A stretch of DNA of 64,000 nucleotides. It comes from Clostridiales bacterium. GTDB taxonomy: Bacteria; Bacillota; Clostridia; Peptostreptococcales; Anaerovoracaceae. Below, piece by piece: positions 32,974-42,935 of the stretch; the first letter of the stretch is position 1; each line of letters starts with the position of its first letter. Location: contig SVCW01000003.1 of assembly GCA_015058155.1 (NCBI GenBank), positions 40,931 to 104,930 of the forward strand, read 5' to 3'. Position numbers and translations under genes: made by a program. Below the pieces are notes generated by a model. That model saw only the letters and a list, made by a program, of their open reading frames with translations. It did not search any database and was not told the origin of the DNA.

Positions 32974-34515
32974 TTAAGCCTCCTTAGCTTTCTTTTCGGC
33001 AGCAAATACCTTGTTCATAGCGTTTAAGTACGCATTGATACTTGCTTCGATGATATCTGTTGAAAGTCCTCTTCCTGTGAACTGTGCTCCTCCTGTTGCA
33101 ACCTTGAGGAATACGTCACCGAGAGCGTCAGTTCCGTCTGAAACTGAGTCAATCTTGAAGTCATCAAATGTATATTCAGGTGGATTTATGATGCTGTCAA
33201 CTGCATTGTATGCTGCGTCAAGCGGACCGGCACCAAGTGCAACTGCTTCGATCTTCTCTTCGCCCTTCTTGAGTGATACAGTACATGTTGCAGTAGTGAA
33301 GTTACTTGTATGTACTGAGAACCAGTCGAGCTTCCATGCGTTAGGATCTTCTTCAGCCTTGACTGTAGAGTTGTGCATTACGATAGCTTCGAGATCAGCT
33401 TCGCTGATTGTCTTCTTCTTATCGCAGAGAATCTTGAATTCTTCAAATGCCTTTACGAGTTCTTCTTCACTGAGTGTATAACCCATTGAATTGAGCTGAG
33501 TTTCGAAAGCGTGCTTACCTGAATGCTTTCCGAGTACGATATTGTTTGTCACGATACCGATTGATTCAGGAGTAAGAATTTCATATGTTGCCTTGTTTGC
33601 GAGTACGCCGTGCTGATGAATTCCTGATTCGTGTGCAAATGCGTTCTTACCAACGATAGGCTTGTTGAAAGGTGCACTCTGCCCGATTACGTTGTAAACA
33701 GTCTTTGATGCACGTGCAATCTGAGTAGTATCAATTCTTGTAGCAACATCACTGTACATGTCTGCACGAGTTTTGAGTGCCATAACAACTTCTTCGAGTG
33801 AAGTGTTTCCGGCTCTTTCGCCAAGACCATTGATTGAGCATTCGATCTGAGTAGCTCCGCCCTGTACTCCTGCGAGTGAGTTTGCTACAGCCATTCCGAG
33901 GTCGTTGTGGCAGTGTACTGAAAAGTCGATGAGGTCAGGTCTTTCAACTTTTTCTCTCATGTATTCGATGAGAGCTCTCATCTCTTCAGGAGTTGTGTAA
34001 CCTACTGTATCAGGAAGGTTGATTGTTCTTGCTCCCGCCTTTACTACTGCGTTTACTACCTTAACGAGGAAATCCCAGTCTGATCTTGTAGCGTCTTCTG
34101 CTGAGAATTCAATGTTTGATAAGTACTTTGCAGCGTATGCAACCATATTTGTAGCTGTTTCGATAACCTGATCTTCAGTCATCTTGAGCTTGTACTGCAT
34201 ATGAAGCGGTGAAGTAGCAAGGAATACGTGGATTCTAGGGTCTGCTCCGCCCTTTACTGCATTCCATGCCGCGTCGATATCTTTCATATTTGATCTGGCG
34301 AGTGATGCTACTGAGCAACCCTTGATAGTATCAGCAATAGCTTTTACTGATTCAAAATCTCCAGGTGATGCGATAGCAAATCCCGCCTCAATGACATCTA
34401 CATTTAATTTTTCGAGACACTTCGCAACTTCGAGCTTTTCTGATAAGTTCATACTGCAGCCCGGAGCCTGTTCACCATCTCTTAAAGTTGTATCAAAAAT
34501 CTTAATATGTCTCAT
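32974..34515 (-). CDS. leuA: 2-isopropylmalate synthase
   Basis: A 513-residue enzyme condensing acetyl-CoA with 2-ketoisovalerate, committing carbon to leucine. DRE-TIM motifs are [38 protein letters not shown] and [19 protein letters not shown]. The C-terminal about 130 residues form the LeuA allosteric domain, which normally binds leucine. The start at 34515 is chosen for GAGGAG 7 nt upstream. It is co-transcribed with ilvD and leuC. Confidence 0.97.
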   Translation of the reverse strand: MRHIKIFDTTLRDGEQAPGCSMNLSEKLEVAKCLEKLNVDVIEAGFAIASPGDFESVKAIADTIKGCSVASLARSNMKDIDAAWNAVKGGADPRIHVFLATSPLHMQYKLKMTEDQVIETATNMVAYAAKYLSNIEFSAEDATRSDWDFLVKVVNAVVKAGARTINLPDTVGYTTPEEMRALIEYMREKVERPDLIDFSVHCHNDLGMAVANSLAGVQGGATQIECSINGLGERAGNTSLEEVVMALKTRADMYSDVATRIDTTQIARASKTVYNVIGQSAPFNKPIVGKNAFAHESGIHQHGVLANKATYEILTPESIGIVTNNIVLGKHSGKHAFETQLNSMGYTLSEEELVKAFEEFKILCDKKKTISEADLEAIVMHNSTVKAEEDPNAWKLDWFSVHTSNFTTATCTVSLKKGEEKIEAVALGAGPLDAAYNAVDSIINPPEYTFDDFKIDSVSDGTDALGDVFLKVATGGAQFTGRGLSTDIIEASINAYLNAMNKVFAAEKKAKEA

Positions 34516-34556
34516 TATTTGTCTCCTCTTTATAATATGGGGATGGCGCAAGCCCC

Positions 34557-36221
34557 CTATACTGTGAGAATTGCGCCCTTGTCTGCTGATGAAACGAGCT
34601 TTGCATATCTTGCGAGGTATCCTGTCTTAACCTTTGGTTCAGGACAAACCCATGCAGCTCTTCTCTTTTCGAGCTCTTCGTCCGATACTTTGAGTTCAAC
34701 ACTGCAGTTCTTGATATCGATTGCAATGATGTCTCCTTCTTCAACGAGAGCGATTGTGCCGCCGGCTGCTGCTTCAGGACTTACATGTCCGATTGCTGCG
34801 CCTCTTGTAGCTCCTGAGAAACGACCGTCTGTGATGAGTGCTACGCTTTCGTCAAGACCCATACCGCAGATTGCTGATGTCGGGTTAAGCATTTCTCTCA
34901 TTCCAGGGCCTCCCTTAGGGCCTTCATATCTGATAACTACAACGTCACCAGCCTTGATGTTACCTGCGTAGATTGATTCGATCGCTTCTTCTTCTGAATT
35001 GAATACTCTTGCAGGTCCTTCGTGCTGCATCATTTCAGGTGATACGGCTGACTGCTTTACTACGCAGCCGTCCTTTGCGATGTTACCCTTAAGTACTGCA
35101 ATACCGCCAGTTTCTGAATAAGGGTTTTCGATAGGTCTGATGATGTCTGTGTTCTTATTTACTACGTTTTCAAGATTCTTCTCCATAGTTTCGCCTGTTA
35201 CTGTCATAACGCTTGTATCGAGAAGATTCTTCTTTGTGAGTTCCTTCATTACTGCATAAACTCCGCCGGCTCTTTCGAGATCTTCCATGAATGTATCTCC
35301 GGCAGGTGCGAGATGACAGAGGTTAGGAGTCTTCGCACTAGTTTCGTTTGCAGTTTCGAGGTTGATCTTCACGCCTGCTTCGTGCGCAATTGCAGGGAGG
35401 TGAAGCATAGTGTTTGTTGAACATCCGAGAGCCATGTCAACAGTTTCTGCATTCTGGAAAGCAGCTTCTGTCATGATGTCACTAGGCTTGATGTCACGCT
35501 TGATGAGTTCCATGATCTGCATACCAGTCTTCTTTGCAAGACGGATACGTGCTGAAAGCGGTGCAGGGATTGTACCGTTTCCAGGAAGAGCCATACCGAT
35601 TGCTTCAGTAAGGCAGTTCATTGAGTTTGCAGTGTACATTCCTGAACATGAACCACATGATGGGCAGGCGTTTTCTGTATAATCCGAAACGCCTGCTTCA
35701 TCCATTGTTCCTGCTTTGAAAGCACCTACTGCTTCGAACATATGGCTCAGACATGTACGTCTTCCGTCTTCAAGATGACCTGCGAGCATCGGGCCGCCTG
35801 AACAGAAAATTGTAGGAATGTCAAGTCTTGCTGCTGCCATGAGAAGACCCGGAACATTCTTGTCACAGTTTGGAACCATAACGAGACCGTCGAACTGATG
35901 AGCAGTTACCATAGCTTCTGTTGAGTCAGCTATAAGGTCACGAGTTACGAGTGAATACTTCATTCCGATATGTCCCATTGCGATACCGTCGCATACTGCG
36001 ATTGCAGGGAACATGATAGGAGTTCCGCCTGCTGCTCTTACGCCTGCTTTTACGGCTTCTGTGATTTTATCAAGGTTCATATGACCCGGAACTATTTCAT
36101 TGTATGAACTAACGATACCAACGAGTGGTCTTGAAAGTTCTTCATCTGTAAGTCCTAGTGCATATAGTAAGCTTCTGTTTGGGGTTCTTTCTATGCCCTT
36201 CTTTACATTATCTGAGCGCAT
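34557..36221 (-). CDS. ilvD: Dihydroxy-acid dehydratase
   Basis: A 554-residue Fe-S enzyme that dehydrates dihydroxy acids in isoleucine and valine synthesis. Cysteine motifs [15 protein letters not shown] and [19 protein letters not shown] are intact, as is the C-terminal [23 protein letters not shown] precedes the ATG. It sits 34 bp after ilvC. Confidence 0.97.
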   Translation of the reverse strand: MRSDNVKKGIERTPNRSLLYALGLTDEELSRPLVGIVSSYNEIVPGHMNLDKITEAVKAGVRAAGGTPIMFPAIAVCDGIAMGHIGMKYSLVTRDLIADSTEAMVTAHQFDGLVMVPNCDKNVPGLLMAAARLDIPTIFCSGGPMLAGHLEDGRRTCLSHMFEAVGAFKAGTMDEAGVSDYTENACPSCGSCSGMYTANSMNCLTEAIGMALPGNGTIPAPLSARIRLAKKTGMQIMELIKRDIKPSDIMTEAAFQNAETVDMALGCSTNTMLHLPAIAHEAGVKINLETANETSAKTPNLCHLAPAGDTFMEDLERAGGVYAVMKELTKKNLLDTSVMTVTGETMEKNLENVVNKNTDIIRPIENPYSETGGIAVLKGNIAKDGCVVKQSAVSPEMMQHEGPARVFNSEEEAIESIYAGNIKAGDVVVIRYEGPKGGPGMREMLNPTSAICGMGLDESVALITDGRFSGATRGAAIGHVSPEAAAGGTIALVEEGDIIAIDIKNCSVELKVSDEELEKRRAAWVCPEPKVKTGYLARYAKLVSSADKGAILTV

Positions 36222-36255
36222 TTTATTTCCTCCGAATTGTGGTTATATTTTTAAA

Positions 36256-37275
36256 TTAGTTTGATGCTGTGTCGAGGTCTGAATCGCTCTTCCAGAGCAT
36301 CTGTTCTCTTAATTCCTTACCTACGATTTCCATAGGGTGCTTAGCGAGCTGAGCTCTCTTTGAATTGAAGAATGTTCTTCCGTTCTTGTTTTCAGCAATC
36401 CACTTGCCTGCGAAAGTTCCGTCCTGGATGTCCTTGAGAACGGCTCTCATGTTTTCCTTGATTTCCTTTTCAGGGAGAATTCTTGGACCTGATACGTATT
36501 CGCCGTATTCTGCTGTATCTGAAATTGAGTAGTTCATGCCTTCAACGCCTGCCTTGTTGATGAGGTCGATGATGAGCTTCATTTCGTGGATACATTCGAA
36601 GTAAGCGTTTACTGGTTCGTATCCTGCTTCTACGAGTGTTTCGAATCCCATTCTCATGAGGTCTACAACACCACCGCAGAGAACTGCCTGTTCACCGAAG
36701 AGGTCAGTTTCAGTTTCCTGATCCATAGTAGTTTCGAGTACGCCTGCTCTTGCGCCGCCGATACCAGCGATGTAAGCAAGACCGAGATCATAAGCCTGTC
36801 CTGTTGCGTTCTGTTCTACAGCGATGAGGCAAGGAACTCCCTTACCAGCAACGTACTGGCTTCTTACTGTGTGGCCAGGGCCCTTTGGAGCTGCCATGAA
36901 TACGTCGATGTCAGCAGGTGGAACGATCTGCTTGTATCTGATATTGAAACCGTGTGCAAACGCGATTGCCTTGCCAGGTGTGAGGTTTGGAGCGATGTCC
37001 TTCTTGTACATATCAGCCTGAGCTTCGTCGTTGATGAGGATCATAATGATGTCGGCCTTCTTAGTAGCTTCTGCTACTGTATAAACGTCGAATCCATCCT
37101 TTTCAGCAACCGGCCATGACTTGCCGCCTTCGCGAAGACCGATAATTACATTGCATCCTGAGTCTCTTAAGTTAAGCGCATGTGCGTGTCCCTGTGAACC
37201 ATAACCTACGATTGCGATTGTCTTTCCATTTAACTTATTGATATCACAATCCTTCTCATAATACATTCTTGCCAT
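36256..37275 (-). CDS. ilvC: Ketol-acid reductoisomerase (class I)
   Basis: A 339-residue NAD(P)H-dependent isomeroreductase of isoleucine/valine synthesis. The Rossmann motif is [20 protein letters not shown] and the cofactor-specificity loop is LREGGKS. The knotted C-terminal domain contains [16 protein letters not shown] and YECIHE-type metal-binding residues ([11 protein letters not shown]). The start at 37275 follows AAGGAG and overlaps the end of ilvN by 20 bp, implying coupled translation. Confidence 0.97.
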   Translation of the reverse strand: MARMYYEKDCDINKLNGKTIAIVGYGSQGHAHALNLRDSGCNVIIGLREGGKSWPVAEKDGFDVYTVAEATKKADIIMILINDEAQADMYKKDIAPNLTPGKAIAFAHGFNIRYKQIVPPADIDVFMAAPKGPGHTVRSQYVAGKGVPCLIAVEQNATGQAYDLGLAYIAGIGGARAGVLETTMDQETETDLFGEQAVLCGGVVDLMRMGFETLVEAGYEPVNAYFECIHEMKLIIDLINKAGVEGMNYSISDTAEYGEYVSGPRILPEKEIKENMRAVLKDIQDGTFAGKWIAENKNGRTFFNSKRAQLAKHPMEIVGKELREQMLWKSDSDLDTASN

Positions 37276-37807
37276 AGTTGAATTCTCCTTTTTCCTTAGT
37301 GTTATCATAAATAGTTTCCAGTCCGCGTTCGAGTGCAACGATACCTGTCTTTACAAGTTCCATAACTTCGAACTCTTCGAGGATCTTTTCAATAGCTTCG
37401 ATTTTCGGTTCTTCACCGATCATTGCGAGTGTGAGAGCTCCGATTGATACGTCTACAATCTGTGCTCTGAAAATATTTGCAATCTGGATGATTGAATTTC
37501 TTGCTTCACTTGATGAAGCCTTAACCTTGAAGAGTACGAGTTCTCTTCTTATTGCATTGTCCATGTTCATTACCTTGAGTGAGTGAACAGGGATGAGTTT
37601 TCTGAGCTGGTTTGAAAGAAGTTCGATCTGATCGTCGTCAGCCATAACTTCAATAGTGATACGTGAGATTGTTGGTGTGTCTGTAGTTCCTACAGCGAGT
37701 GACTCGATATTGTATCCCTTTCGTGAGAACATTCTTGAAACCTGTGATAATACGCCGGCTTCATTGTCAACGAGCACCGCGAGTGTATGTCTTTTCTTTT
37801 CGCCCAT
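37256..37807 (-). CDS. ilvN: Acetolactate synthase small (regulatory) subunit
   Basis: A 183-residue regulatory subunit with an N-terminal ACT domain ([31 protein letters not shown]). It normally gives valine feedback on IlvB. The C-terminal domain follows ([10 protein letters not shown] region and [16 protein letters not shown]). AAAGGAG precedes the ATG. It lies 17 bp after ilvB and overlaps ilvC. Confidence 0.96.
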   Translation of the reverse strand: MGEKKRHTLAVLVDNEAGVLSQVSRMFSRKGYNIESLAVGTTDTPTISRITIEVMADDDQIELLSNQLRKLIPVHSLKVMNMDNAIRRELVLFKVKASSSEARNSIIQIANIFRAQIVDVSIGALTLAMIGEEPKIEAIEKILEEFEVMELVKTGIVALERGLETIYDNTKEKGEFNYGKNVL

Positions 37808-37824
37808 TTTATGTTCTCCTTTCT

Positions 37825-39531
37825 TTAAAGTGTTAAGAAATCTGTAATATCGTTTCCGCCGTTAACCATCGGACGAACCATTTCATCCTTACCGATAGTA
37901 CAGTCGATAACGTATCCGTGTCCGCATTCGAGAGCTTCTGTAATCGCTTCTTCAAGCTCTGCAACGTTTGTGCATCTCTTGCCCTTGAGTCCGTAAGCAT
38001 CTGCGAGTTTTACAAAGTCAAGGCCTCTTCCGAGATCTGTCTGTGAGTATCTCTTGTCCTTTGTAAGAGTCTGCCACTGTCTTACCATACCGAGTGCGCC
38101 GTTGTTGTATACGAATGTGATTACCGGAATGTCGTAGAACTTTTCTGTTGCCATTTCGTGGCTGTTCATTGTGAAGCATCCGTCACCTGTGATGTGGATT
38201 ACTGTCTTGTCAGGGTTACCGAGCTTAGCGCCGATTGCTGCACCGAGTCCGAATCCCATTGTTCCGAATCCGCCTGATGTGATAAGCTGTCCCGGATAAT
38301 CATAATGTAAGTGCTGTGCTGCCCACATCTGGTGCTGACCTACGTCTGTTGCTACGATTGTATCCTGTGGAAGCATCTTTGCGATTGTATCACTGATCTG
38401 CTTCGGAGTAAGTCTGTCTGATGCAGTTTCATATGATGTTTCTGTAGGGAATGAGAATACGTATTCCTTCCAAGGAGTGTGGTCCTTCTGCTCGAATCTT
38501 TCGAGGAGGAGCTGGAGAACCTTCTTTGCATCTCCGACGATATGATGATCAGTCTTTACGTTCTTATTGATTTCCGAACGGTCTATGTCAATCTGAACGA
38601 TTTTTGCCTTTCTTGCAAATGTTTCAGGATTGAGCGCTACTCTGTTTGAGAAACGGCATCCTACTGCTATAAGAAGGTCGCAGTCATCGCATGCCATGTT
38701 TGAAGCCTGTGAACCGTGCATTCCGATCATTCCTGTTGTAAGCGGGTTAACACCTCTGAATCCGCCGCCGCCCATGAGTGTGATTGCTACAGGCGCATCG
38801 AGTTTGTTTGCGAATTCGTTGAATTCTTCATGTGCTCTTCCTCTTACTACGCCGCCGCCGCAGATGAGGAGCGGTTTTTCTGAAGCATTGATCATATCGA
38901 TGAGCTTATCGATGTCATCCATATCCGGTGTAGGTGGCTTTCTATCGTCTGATGCTCTTCCGATAAGTGACTTGAGTCTTCCGTGATTTGCATGTTCTTC
39001 CTTTGGAAGTGCTTCAAATTCAGTAGTCTGCGGAATGATGTGATTTAAGATATCGATGAAAACAGGTCCCGGACGACCGCTCTTTGCAACGGCAAATCCT
39101 TCTCTGATTGCATCTGCGAGTTCTTCAATGTTACGAACGATGAAGTTGAACTTTGTGATAGGCATTGTAATACCTGTGATATCAACTTCCTGGAACGCAT
39201 CCTTACCGATGAGAGTTTCCCCTACGTTACATGAAAGGAAAAGTACAGGAGATGAATCCATATAAGCTGTTGCTATTCCTGTTGTAAGATTTGTTGCTCC
39301 AGGTCCTGATGTTGCAAAGCATACACCAACTTTTCCTGTGCTTCGTGCATAACCGTCAGCTGCGTGAGCCGCACCCTGTTCGTGTGAAGTGAGGATGTGC
39401 TTGATTTTATCCTGATATCTGTAGAGTTCATCGTAAACGCCGATGATTGTACCACCCGGATATCCGAAGATTGTATCAACACCCTGTTCAAGTAAGCACT
39501 CCATTATGATTTGTGCTCCGTTTAACTGCAT
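37825..39531 (-). CDS. ilvB: Acetolactate synthase large subunit
   Basis: A 568-residue ThDP enzyme catalysing the first common step of valine, leucine and isoleucine synthesis. The catalytic Glu lies in LTSHEQGAAHAADGYARSTG. The ThDP/Mg motif is GDGCFTMNSHEMATEKFYDIPVITFVYNN. The FAD-binding central domain contains LMGGGGFRGVNPLTTGMIGMHG. AAAGGAGG precedes the ATG. It is the first enzyme gene after the leader-peptide attenuator. Confidence 0.97.
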   Translation of the reverse strand: MQLNGAQIIMECLLEQGVDTIFGYPGGTIIGVYDELYRYQDKIKHILTSHEQGAAHAADGYARSTGKVGVCFATSGPGATNLTTGIATAYMDSSPVLFLSCNVGETLIGKDAFQEVDITGITMPITKFNFIVRNIEELADAIREGFAVAKSGRPGPVFIDILNHIIPQTTEFEALPKEEHANHGRLKSLIGRASDDRKPPTPDMDDIDKLIDMINASEKPLLICGGGVVRGRAHEEFNEFANKLDAPVAITLMGGGGFRGVNPLTTGMIGMHGSQASNMACDDCDLLIAVGCRFSNRVALNPETFARKAKIVQIDIDRSEINKNVKTDHHIVGDAKKVLQLLLERFEQKDHTPWKEYVFSFPTETSYETASDRLTPKQISDTIAKMLPQDTIVATDVGQHQMWAAQHLHYDYPGQLITSGGFGTMGFGLGAAIGAKLGNPDKTVIHITGDGCFTMNSHEMATEKFYDIPVITFVYNNGALGMVRQWQTLTKDKRYSQTDLGRGLDFVKLADAYGLKGKRCTNVAELEEAITEALECGHGYVIDCTIGKDEMVRPMVNGGNDITDFLTL

Positions 39532-39552
39532 AATACTTCCTCCTTTGATAAC

Positions 39553-39585
39553 TAAAAAAACCTTACGGCTAAAAGTCGTAAGGTT
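39553..39585 (-). terminator. ilv attenuator terminator
   Basis: Stem AACCTTACG/CGTAAGGTT (39559-39567 and 39577-39585) with a T7 tract on the minus strand, ending 20-30 nt before the ilvB start. The loop and one base of the stem (GACTTTTAGC on the minus strand, 39577-39568) are perfectly complementary to the end of the leader-peptide coding region, so an antiterminator can form instead. Confidence 0.85.
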
Positions 39586-39632
39586 TGATTTTAATTCGAA
39601 TGCTTTAAAAATAACGATTGAAACGAAATAAT

Positions 39633-39749
39633 TTACAAATCCCAGGCATGACTTTTAGCATTATCCTTTTTGTTAATTCCCACCACGAGAATTAGAATAA
39701 TGCTAATGAGAAGTGTAATCACTGATGTATAACAAGCGATCTTCTTCAT
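39633..39749 (-). CDS. ilvL: ilv operon leader peptide (38 aa)
   Basis: A 38-residue reading frame starting MKKIACYTSVITLL. Residues 10-25 are almost all branched-chain (VITLLISIILILVVGI): seven Ile, four Leu and three Val in sixteen. GGAG lies 7 nt before the ATG. Codons 15-18 overlap RNA segment 1 (39697-39706), which pairs with segment 2 (39655-39664). Segment 2 alternatively pairs (39650-39659) with the terminator loop (39568-39577). Ribosome stalling on scarce Ile/Leu/Val tRNAs would cover segment 1 and favour antitermination. The hydrophobic run could instead make a small membrane peptide, but position and RNA pairing argue for attenuation. Confidence 0.8.
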   Translation of the reverse strand: MKKIACYTSVITLLISIILILVVGINKKDNAKSHAWDL

Positions 39750-39798
39750 AACCAGTCTCCGTTAACCATTATTTTGTCGTAATTTAACTTACTTTGTC

Positions 39799-39827
39799 AT
39801 TTTATCACGGCAAAGTACCTAAGTCAA
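39799..39827 (-). promoter_or_regulatory. Promoter of the ilv-leu operon
   Basis: On the minus strand TTGACT (39827-39822), a 17-bp spacer, TAAAAT (39804-39799) preceded by TGA. It lies about 50 bp before the leader peptide start. No T-box motif is seen in the leader. Confidence 0.8.
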
Positions 39828-39861
39828 CCATGTTTTTGTGTTTTTATAACAAAAATGTACC

Positions 39862-40830
39862 TTACCATTTGTAGTCAATGATATATTTTTTGATAAATTC
39901 GTCAATTTTTGCTTCGTACTCTTCCTTCGCCTTGAACATTGCTTCAACATGGCCTGCACCTTCAACAAAAAGGCAGTCCTTTTCTCCCGGATGGAGCTCA
40001 TAAAGCTCTTCAGCCATTTCAAAAGGCACGACTGTATCTTCTGTACCATGCACAAAGAGTACAGGAATATCACAATCTGCAACATGGCTTATAACCTGCA
40101 TATCCGAAAGGTCGTAACCTGCAATAAGCGCATTCAGGATTCTGAGAGGTTCATAAAGAACGCCTGCTTTTGGTTTAAGAAGCGAAGCTGCGTCTGTATA
40201 AGCACTGTCAGCAACGATAAATCTTACGCTTTCATGACAGTAATCACAGAATTTGAGAATTGTTGCAGCACCCATCGAAAAACCATGAAGCACCACCTGA
40301 ATATCTTCCCCAAAACGTTCATAAAGGAAGTCGAGCCAGAGCAGACAGTCTTCGCTTTCATACATTCCGAATCCTGTAAGATTTCCTGTGCTTTCACCTG
40401 CACCCGTATGGTCACATGCGAAAACATCAAATCCGTTTTTATGATAATATTCGAAATAAAGTCCCGCTGCTTCTCTGTGTTCAGTATGGCGTCCGTGTAC
40501 TATGAATGCGATTTTTCCGGTAGGTTCATCACTGCAAGGATAGTAAAAACCCTTGAGTCTGTTTCCCCTGGCTGAATCAATTTCGTAAATCTCAGGATTG
40601 AGTTCTCTTAACTTATATGCTCCGTATTCACGTGCATCGTTGAACTCGTCTGATCTTGTTCCGAGTGAAAGATTGTGACCTATTTTAGTTCTTCCGAATG
40701 TAAACTGATATGCAGCTGCTGCGGCAGCTCCCGCTGTTACGGCTGTAACTGCAGCAGTTCCGAGAAGCGCTCTGTTTCTGCGCTTTCTTCTTATTTCTTT
40801 CTTTTCTTTTCTTGTCATTTTCTTCTTCAT
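39862..40830 (-). CDS. Alpha/beta hydrolase with N-terminal membrane anchor
   Basis: A 322-residue serine hydrolase. A very basic N-terminus (MKKKMTRKEKKEIRRKRRNR) is followed by a hydrophobic, Ala-rich segment (ALLGTAAVTAVTAGAAAAAAY). The hydrolase domain has HGR near the oxyanion region, the nucleophile elbow HGFSMGAATIL, an acid in VHGTEDTVVPF and His in EGAGHVEAMF. It is similar to the YqiK/BAAT-like lipase and peptidase family; the substrate is unknown. It overlaps the nagA stop by one base (TAATG), so it belongs to the same transcript. Confidence 0.85.
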   Translation of the reverse strand: MKKKMTRKEKKEIRRKRRNRALLGTAAVTAVTAGAAAAAAYQFTFGRTKIGHNLSLGTRSDEFNDAREYGAYKLRELNPEIYEIDSARGNRLKGFYYPCSDEPTGKIAFIVHGRHTEHREAAGLYFEYYHKNGFDVFACDHTGAGESTGNLTGFGMYESEDCLLWLDFLYERFGEDIQVVLHGFSMGAATILKFCDYCHESVRFIVADSAYTDAASLLKPKAGVLYEPLRILNALIAGYDLSDMQVISHVADCDIPVLFVHGTEDTVVPFEMAEELYELHPGEKDCLFVEGAGHVEAMFKAKEEYEAKIDEFIKKYIIDYKW

Positions 40831-42095
40831 TATTTCACCTTTACCCCTCTCGCATATACTGCGATTATATCACTGTTTTCATTAAGGAATACTATATCGG
40901 CGTCTTTACCGTCTTCTATACTTCCTTTTCTGTCATAAACATTTATAAGTCTCGCCGGATTTTCCGTAAGTACAGGAATTACTTCTTCAAGGCTGAGACC
41001 TGTAAACTTAATAATATTTTTCAATGCTCTGTCAAGCGTAAGTGTCGAACCGGCACGTGTGCCATCACTCTTAAGTTTTGCATCACCGTCAGAAACGACT
41101 ATTTCGTTTACTCCCAGTTTATAATCTCCGTCAGGAAGGCCTGCCGCCATTATCGAATCACTTATCGCAATTAAACGATGCATTCCCTTAATCTTCGACA
41201 ACATCTTTACTGTGCCGGGCACAAGATGTATTCCGTCCGCAATAATTTCACAGTAACAATCAGATTCGAGAAGTGCACCGAAGATTGCAGGCTCATGCTG
41301 GTGGAAAAGCCTCATGGCGTTTCCTACATGTGTTCCTGATGCAGCGCCTTTTTCAATTGCCTTCATCGCTTCTTCATAAGTCGCACCAGAATGGCCGATG
41401 CTTACTGTAATACCAAGTTCTGTTGCTTTTTCTATGAGTTCTGCAGTACCTTCAAGTTCAGGCGAAACCGTAAGATACTTTATAGAGTTTCCGGATTCTA
41501 TCTGGTATTTTTCAAGAAGCTGCGGATCCGGTTTCTTAAGCAGTTCTTCCGGCATCGCGCCTTTGTATTCATGCGCAAGAAACGGCCCTTCAAGATGTAC
41601 TCCAAGAAGTTCAGAAGCAGCTTTCGGCTGCATCGTTTGAGAATGTGTTATATGAGCAGACAAACGGCTCTCGAGCTGGCTGTCACAATCATCAGTCAGG
41701 GAGAGACCCGTTTGACTGCTCCTGTAATTATTCGCCAGCTGCTTCTGAACTTTGTGTAAAACCGAAATGGTCTGTTCTTCCGTATCAGTCAGAACTGACG
41801 CCAGCCATGATGTGACACCGCAATCTGCAAAAAACTCAGAAATGCAGAGAAGTCCTTCCGTATCTGCCGAATTGATATCAACTCCTGCAGCGCCATGTGT
41901 ATGGATATCTATAAATCCGGGAACTGCATAAAGACCTGATGCATCAAACACTTCTGCATCTTCAGGTATTTCGAAAGCGGCAGGAAGAACCTTGAGCTTG
42001 CCGTCTTCAATCAATATTGTTTTTTCTACAAAGAAATGCTCAATATAAACTTGAGCATTTCTGATATAAGTCTTTTTAGACATATGATTCACCAT
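40830..42095 (-). CDS. nagA: N-acetylglucosamine-6-phosphate deacetylase
   Basis: A 421-residue amidohydrolase that removes acetate from GlcNAc-6-phosphate. Motifs are GFIDIHTHGAAGVDINSADTE, the metal ligand Glu in GVHLEGPFLA, SIGHSGATYEEA, GTHVGNAMRLFH and the catalytic Asp in AISDSIMAAG. The start is ambiguous between 42095 and the in-frame ATG at 42083. It lies 1 bp after the nagB-like gene and overlaps the downstream hydrolase gene. Confidence 0.93.
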   Translation of the reverse strand: MVNHMSKKTYIRNAQVYIEHFFVEKTILIEDGKLKVLPAAFEIPEDAEVFDASGLYAVPGFIDIHTHGAAGVDINSADTEGLLCISEFFADCGVTSWLASVLTDTEEQTISVLHKVQKQLANNYRSSQTGLSLTDDCDSQLESRLSAHITHSQTMQPKAASELLGVHLEGPFLAHEYKGAMPEELLKKPDPQLLEKYQIESGNSIKYLTVSPELEGTAELIEKATELGITVSIGHSGATYEEAMKAIEKGAASGTHVGNAMRLFHQHEPAIFGALLESDCYCEIIADGIHLVPGTVKMLSKIKGMHRLIAISDSIMAAGLPDGDYKLGVNEIVVSDGDAKLKSDGTRAGSTLTLDRALKNIIKFTGLSLEEVIPVLTENPARLINVYDRKGSIEDGKDADIVFLNENSDIIAVYARGVKVK

Positions 42096-42096
42096 A

Positions 42097-42915
42097 TTAT
42101 TCCGGATCTGCTACAAACTCTGTCATACGGATAAGCACGTCAGGGTGGTCAGCGAGGATTGATACAGGAAACTCTGTAGTCATTTCGCCGTAACCTGTTC
42201 GTCTTATAACCGCCTTGTGCCAGTCACGGAACACACCGAGACGAATTTTTCTTGAGTTATAGATTTCATTGAAACCTATAGTCACGCAATGAGTCGGCAT
42301 ATCTTCAAGTCTTCCGCCGAAATCACCGATTGCGTTTGCTGTACGTGTCTCTCTTGAAATCGGAAGCACGCGTGTCTTAAGAGCCTTGAATTCTTCAACA
42401 GACATTTCAGGTTCAGGCTCGTTAAATGCAAGGTGACCATTTATTCCGATTCCGCCGAAACAGATATCAACTCCGCCGAGGCTTTCAATAAGTTCAGGGA
42501 TAAGCTCGATTTTATCAGGGTCAGGAAAAATTCTCTGATCTTCTGGAACATTTAGCTCTTCGCGAATCTTCGAGTAAACATTCTTTTCCATGAAACCTCT
42601 GAAACTGAGCGGATGATTGATATCAATCCACTTCATATCATCTCCGAGATATTCGTCCATATTGATAATCCAGACATTTTTAAGTGAAATCTCTTCTGAA
42701 TTAACGATATCGACGAAATAAGGGTACTGTCCGACAGGACCCACAGGACAGATAAATACTGTTTTTTCTGAAGCTTCGTTCCTAGCTTTTATGAAATCAG
42801 CCATTTCTCTTGCAATCGCTTCAAATACGACAGGCTTGTCCTCCATAACCACCATCGGGATCTTCGGAGCAGCTATAAGTTCTTCTTTATTAAAATAATA
42901 ATAATCGTGATGCAT
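42097..42915 (-). CDS. nagB: Glucosamine-6-phosphate deaminase-like protein
   Basis: A 272-residue NagB/RpiA-fold sugar-phosphate isomerase. Visible motifs are IINMDEYLG, SLGGVDICFGGIGINGHLAFNEP (the NagB active-site signature) and THCVTIGFNEI. The sequence is more divergent than E. coli NagB (266 residues), so activity on GlcN-6-P is likely but not certain. The start at 42915 follows AAGGAGGGG by about 7 nt. Pairing with nagA supports amino-sugar catabolism. It follows the ABC ATPase gene by 20 bp. Confidence 0.85.
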   Translation of the reverse strand: MHHDYYYFNKEELIAAPKIPMVVMEDKPVVFEAIAREMADFIKARNEASEKTVFICPVGPVGQYPYFVDIVNSEEISLKNVWIINMDEYLGDDMKWIDINHPLSFRGFMEKNVYSKIREELNVPEDQRIFPDPDKIELIPELIESLGGVDICFGGIGINGHLAFNEPEPEMSVEEFKALKTRVLPISRETRTANAIGDFGGRLEDMPTHCVTIGFNEIYNSRKIRLGVFRDWHKAVIRRTGYGEMTTEFPVSILADHPDVLIRMTEFVADPE

Positions 42916-42935
42916 AGTCGCCCCTCCTTCCGAAA

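Noticed and set aside
39532..39861. T-box riboswitch upstream of ilvB
   Set aside because: No conserved T-box bulge (TGGNACCGCG) is present; the leader peptide and pairing segments explain the terminator better.
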